From NCBI RefSeq assembly GCF_007992215.1, contig NZ_BJZV01000011.1, positions 1 through 64,000 on the forward strand: a stretch of 64,000 bases of DNA. The letters run 5' to 3'. The position numbers and the translations under genes were made by a program. The notes under the pieces are model-generated. The model saw only the letters and a program-made list of their open reading frames with translations, was not told the origin of the DNA and made no database searches. The stretch is from Methylobacterium gnaphalii. Its GTDB lineage: Bacteria > Pseudomonadota > Alphaproteobacteria > Rhizobiales > Beijerinckiaceae. Of the stretch, positions 61,135 through 64,000 are shown one piece after another (position 1 is the first letter of the stretch; the number at the start of each line of letters is the position of its first letter).

Positions 61135-61151
61135 TTGGCACGGGACATGCA
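61135..61151 (+). promoter_or_regulatory. Sigma-54 promoter candidate for glnII
   Basis: TTGGCACGGGACATGCA matches the sigma-54 consensus TGGCACG-N4-TTGC at all key bases except one T. The invariant GG (61137-61138) and GC (61149-61150) are separated by exactly 10 bases. It lies 84 bases before the glnII ATG. In rhizobia glnII is known to be driven by sigma-54 and NtrC under nitrogen limitation. Confidence 0.72.
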
Positions 61152-61234
61152 AGCGCGGTTCCGGCCCAAAACGACCCGGCGCAGTTCGGGCGTCCGTCAA
61201 TCGCGCACATGTCGGCGAACGAGAGATTACAGGG

Positions 61235-62275
61235 ATGACCAAGTTCAAGCTCGAATACATCTGGCTCGACGGGTACGAGCCGGTGCCGAACCTGCGCGGC
61301 AAGACGCAAATCAAGGAATTCGAAGCCTTCCCGACGCTGGAGCAGCTCCCGATGTGGGGCTTCGACGGCTCGTCGACCAAGCAGGCTGAGGGCGGCTCGT
61401 CCGACTGCATGTTGAAGCCGATCCGCCACTTCCCCGATCCGGCCCGCACCAACGGCGTGCTCGTGCTCTGCGAAGTCATGATGCCCGACGGCGTCACCCC
61501 GCATGTCTCGAACAAGCGCGCCACCATCCTCGATGACGAGGGCGCCTGGTTCGGCTTCGAGCAGGAGTACTTCTTCTACAAGAACGGCCGCCCGCTCGGC
61601 TTCCCGGCCGAGGGCTACCCGGCTCCGCAGGGCCCGTATTATTGCGGCGTCGGCGCCTCGAATGTCGGTCCGGTCGCCCGCCAGATCGTCGAGGAGCATC
61701 TTGACCTCTGCCTCGCCGCCGGCATCAACCACGAGGGCATCAACTCGGAAGTCGCGAAGGGCCAGTGGGAATTCCAGATCTTCGGCAAGGGCTCCAAGAA
61801 GGCTGCCGACGAGATGTGGATGGCGCGCTACCTGCTGCAGCGCCTCTGCGAGAAGTACGACATCGACATCGAGTATCACTGCAAGCCGCTCGGCGACACC
61901 GACTGGAACGGCTCGGGCATGCACTGCAACTTCTCGACCGAGCACATGCGCTCCGTCGGCGGCAAGGCGTATTTCGAGGCGCTGATGGCGGCCTTCGAGA
62001 AGAACCTCGACGCCCACATCGCCGTCTACGGTCCGGACAACCACATGCGCCTGACCGGCAAGCACGAGACGGCGCCGTGGAACAAGTTCTCCTACGGCGT
62101 GGCTGACCGCGGCGCCTCGATCCGCGTGCCGCACTCGTTCGTGAAGAACGGCTACAAGGGCTACCTTGAGGACCGTCGCCCGAACTCGCAGGGCAACCCC
62201 TACGAGATCGCCTCGCAGGTCCTGAAGACCATCGCTTCGGTCGAAGCCGCCGACGAGCAATCCGCCGCGGCCTGA
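61235..62275 (+). CDS. glnII: Glutamine synthetase type II
   Basis: 346 residues, the eukaryote-like short form found in Hyphomicrobiales. YIWLDGYEPVPNLRGKT, WGFDGSSTKQAEGGSSDCML, GFEQEYFFY, GPYYCGVG, INSEVAKGQWEFQIF and GSGMHCNFSTEHMR are family blocks. Unlike GlnA it is not adenylylated. ATG 61235 is chosen from the conserved N-terminus; the ribosome-binding site is weak. A strong terminator follows. It is likely induced when nitrogen is scarce. Confidence 0.97.
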   Translation: MTKFKLEYIWLDGYEPVPNLRGKTQIKEFEAFPTLEQLPMWGFDGSSTKQAEGGSSDCMLKPIRHFPDPARTNGVLVLCEVMMPDGVTPHVSNKRATILDDEGAWFGFEQEYFFYKNGRPLGFPAEGYPAPQGPYYCGVGASNVGPVARQIVEEHLDLCLAAGINHEGINSEVAKGQWEFQIFGKGSKKAADEMWMARYLLQRLCEKYDIDIEYHCKPLGDTDWNGSGMHCNFSTEHMRSVGGKAYFEALMAAFEKNLDAHIAVYGPDNHMRLTGKHETAPWNKFSYGVADRGASIRVPHSFVKNGYKGYLEDRRPNSQGNPYEIASQVLKTIASVEAADEQSAAA

Positions 62276-62301
62276 CGCCTTCGCCAGCATGATGTGAAAC
62301 G

Positions 62302-62332
62302 CGGCGCGGATCTCCGGATCCGCGCCGTTTTT
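62302..62332 (+). terminator. Rho-independent terminator after glnII
   Basis: CGGCGCGGATC (62302-62312) and GATCCGCGCCG (62317-62327) form a perfect 11-bp stem with a TCCG loop, followed by TTTTT (62328-62332). Confidence 0.92.
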
Positions 62333-62440
62333 CGTTTCTCGCCTTGCCGTCGCGCGACCGCCAATGACTGCGTCCCAGGACGGTCGCTCAACCCTCGCGT
62401 GCATTCCCTCGCCCCAGGCGTGTAGGTGGGACGCGGCGGA

Positions 62441-63349
62441 TCACTCGCCGAAGATCGACCAGCCCATGCGCTTGGTCAGCCGCTCCAGGGCAAGGCGTCC
62501 AAGATGCGAGTTTCCGGCCGCATCGAGCCCGGGCGACCAGACGGCGATCGAGGCCGTGCCGGGGGCGATAGCGAGGATGCCGCCGCCGACCCCGCTCTTG
62601 CCGGGCAAGCCGACCCGGTAGGCGAAATCGCCCGAGCCGTCGTAATGGCCGCAGGTCAGCATGATCGCGTTGATGCGACGCGCGCGCTCCGGCGAGATCA
62701 CCAGCAGGCCCGTCGAGGGGTTGCGTCCGCTATGGGCGAGAAAGCGGCCGGCCATGGCGAGTTGCCGGCACGACATCGCGACGGCGCAGTGGTGGAAATA
62801 GACGCCGAGCGTGTAGTCGACCGGGTTATCCAACACCCCGTAGGACTTCATGAAATTGGCGAGCGCGACGTTGCGGAAACCCGTGCGCTTCTCCGACGCC
62901 GCAACCCTCTCGTCGATGGTGATCGTCGAGTCCTCGGCCAGGAACTGCAGGAAGCGCAGGATCTCGCCGAGCGCCTCGCGGGGTTCGTGGCCCGACAGAA
63001 TGGCATCCGTGACCGCGATGGCGCCGGCATTGATGAAGGGGTTGCGCGGCACGCCCTTCTCCAGTTCCAGCTGGACGATAGAGTTGAAAGGGTTGCCGGA
63101 GGGTTCGCGGCCCACCCGCTGCCAGAGCCGGTCACCGATCTTGCCGAGCGCGAGCGTCAGGGTGAACACCTTGGTGATGCTCTGGACGGAGAAGGGCGTC
63201 TCGCTGTCGCCTGCCGCCGCGAGGTTGCCGTCGGCATCGATCACCGCGAGACCGAAGGCTTGGCGGTCGGCTCGGGCGAGTTCCGGGATGTAGGTGGCGA
63301 CCTCGCCGCGATCCGGCCGACGCCGCATCTCCTCGGCGATCTCGCTCAC
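62441..63349 (-). CDS. glsA: Glutaminase
   Basis: 302 residues from GTG 63349. The serine-dependent glutaminase fold has the SxxK motif in [38 protein letters not shown], and [12 protein letters not shown] near the C-terminus. It hydrolyses glutamine to glutamate and ammonia, opposing the synthetases encoded alongside. The true start is unclear: homologous sequence seems to begin a few residues upstream ([11 protein letters not shown]), but no ATG, GTG or TTG with a ribosome-binding site is present there. It follows the PEP-mutase-like gene after about 56 bases. Confidence 0.9.
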   Translation of the reverse strand: MSEIAEEMRRRPDRGEVATYIPELARADRQAFGLAVIDADGNLAAAGDSETPFSVQSITKVFTLTLALGKIGDRLWQRVGREPSGNPFNSIVQLELEKGVPRNPFINAGAIAVTDAILSGHEPREALGEILRFLQFLAEDSTITIDERVAASEKRTGFRNVALANFMKSYGVLDNPVDYTLGVYFHHCAVAMSCRQLAMAGRFLAHSGRNPSTGLLVISPERARRINAIMLTCGHYDGSGDFAYRVGLPGKSGVGGGILAIAPGTASIAVWSPGLDAAGNSHLGRLALERLTKRMGWSIFGE

Positions 63350-63405
63350 GACGTCGTTGAGGTGGGGCAGGATTCGGCTCGCGGTCAGGTGTAGGGGGAG
63401 GGCGC

Positions 63406-64000
63406 TCAGGCGCTGTTGAAGCTCGCGCTCGGCAGGGCGCCGTCCTCCTGCAGCATGCGTGCCGCCGCGTCGAAGCCGGCCCAGGCCGCGAAAGCGAGAC
63501 GACTGCCGGTGCTGACGCGCCGCACGCCGAGTTCGGCGAGGTCCGCCACGCGCATGGAGGGCGACATCAGCAGGACGTTGACGGGCTTCGGTGCGACAGC
63601 CTGGACGATCTCGCGGATCGCCCCAGGATCGGAGATGCCCGGCGCATAGAGGCAATCGGCCCCCGCCGCTGCATAGGCGACGATCCGGTCGATGGTCGGA
63701 GCAAGGTCCTTCTGGCCGATCAGGAAGCCCTCGCTGCGGCCGACCAGGATCGTCTCGCGGTGATCCCGTCGATCGCCGCGCGCGCGGCTGCGATCCGCTC
63801 CACGGAGAGCGTCCTGTCGTAGAGCCTGTCGCCCTTTCGATCCTCGATCGACAGGCCGGCGATGCCCGTCTCCAGCGCCAGAGCAACATTGGCCGCCACG
63901 CCGTCCGGATCATCGGCGAAGCCGGCCTCGAAATCCGCGTTCACGGGCAGGCTGGTCGCGGCACAGAGCGCACGCAGGTGGCCGAGGACGGCGTCGCGGG
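63406..64000 (-). pseudogene. Isocitrate lyase/PEP mutase family gene, frameshifted, cut by the window edge
   Basis: Minus-strand gene entering from beyond 64000. The first part reads [21 protein letters not shown]...[14 protein letters not shown], the metal-binding core of the isocitrate lyase/phosphonomutase family. Near 63760 the frame shifts: after AAIDGI the family sequence continues in another frame ([16 protein letters not shown]...[16 protein letters not shown]) to a stop at 63406-63408. One missing base would explain it. Either the gene is broken or the base is a sequencing error; the rest of both halves is intact. The substrate is unknown (PEP mutase, oxaloacetate or methylisocitrate-like). 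Confidence 0.8.

Noticed and set aside
1..64000. CRISPR arrays, tRNA or rRNA genes, phage or integrase genes
   Set aside because: None recognised on either strand; the repeats found are single palindromic intergenic elements, not regularly spaced arrays.

Overview
The window looks like chromosomal DNA of a pink-pigmented methylotroph of the Methylobacterium/Methylorubrum group (Alphaproteobacteria, Hyphomicrobiales). The evidence is high-GC coding sequence, a complete calcium-type methanol dehydrogenase (mxa) cluster, a complete N-methylglutamate (NMG) pathway for methylamine, a glnA/glnII pair, and palindromic intergenic repeats of the kind seen in this order. No rRNA, tRNA, CRISPR array or intact insertion sequence was recognised.

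Region 1 (40-12806, minus strand) is a 14-gene methanol oxidation cluster in the order mxaF-J-G-I-R-S-A-C-K-L-D-E-H-B. mxaF, J, G and I encode the periplasmic PQQ enzyme, a binding protein, cytochrome cL and the small subunit. mxaR, S, A, C, K, L and D encode the MoxR-type maturation and calcium-insertion machinery, most genes overlapping by 4-8 bases. mxaE and mxaH are poorly understood exported proteins and mxaB is a LuxR-type response regulator. A promoter matching the published methanol-promoter consensus lies about 175 bases ahead of mxaF and is followed by a leader with three ATAAGA/TCTTAT boxes.

Region 2 (13101-18058) is mixed: an exported trypsin-like protease, a noncoding stretch of about 0.9 kb, a fluoroacetate-dehalogenase-like hydrolase, a gamma-carbonic anhydrase and a DHA2 drug exporter.

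Region 3 (18205-36692) is an amine-utilisation island. mgdABCD (N-methylglutamate dehydrogenase, sarcosine-oxidase-like) is divergent from a GlxA/AraC regulator. Two paralogous XRE-cupin regulators follow, then mgsABC (N-methylglutamate synthase), gmaS (gamma-glutamylmethylamide synthetase) and an outer-membrane porin-like protein. The last part is a six-gene membrane operon: three small membrane proteins, an APC/EAT-type permease, an anchored protein and another small membrane protein. This operon sits behind a promoter overlapped by two inverted repeats. Together the genes could import methylamine through porin and permease, amidate it to gamma-glutamylmethylamide, transfer the methylamino group to give N-methylglutamate, and oxidise that to feed one-carbon metabolism. 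The membrane operon is the best candidate here for an undescribed system.

Region 4 (37226-59053) is mostly housekeeping: a Tat-exported Gfo/Idh/MocA protein, an orphan molybdopterin oxidoreductase, rsmD, an RluB-type pseudouridine synthase with a very long RG-rich tail, stress proteins (DUF1328, CsbD), two GGDEF-EAL proteins, a second dehalogenase-like hydrolase, tadA, purD, periplasmic msrBA, cynS, a serine hydrolase, and an FMN reductase-rnr-DUF983-NUDIX operon.

Region 5 (59293-64000) is nitrogen metabolism: glnA and glnII divergently arranged, with a sigma-54-type promoter ahead of glnII, then glutaminase, and a frameshifted PEP-mutase-like gene running off the right edge. With gmaS, the window holds three glutamine-synthetase-fold enzymes.
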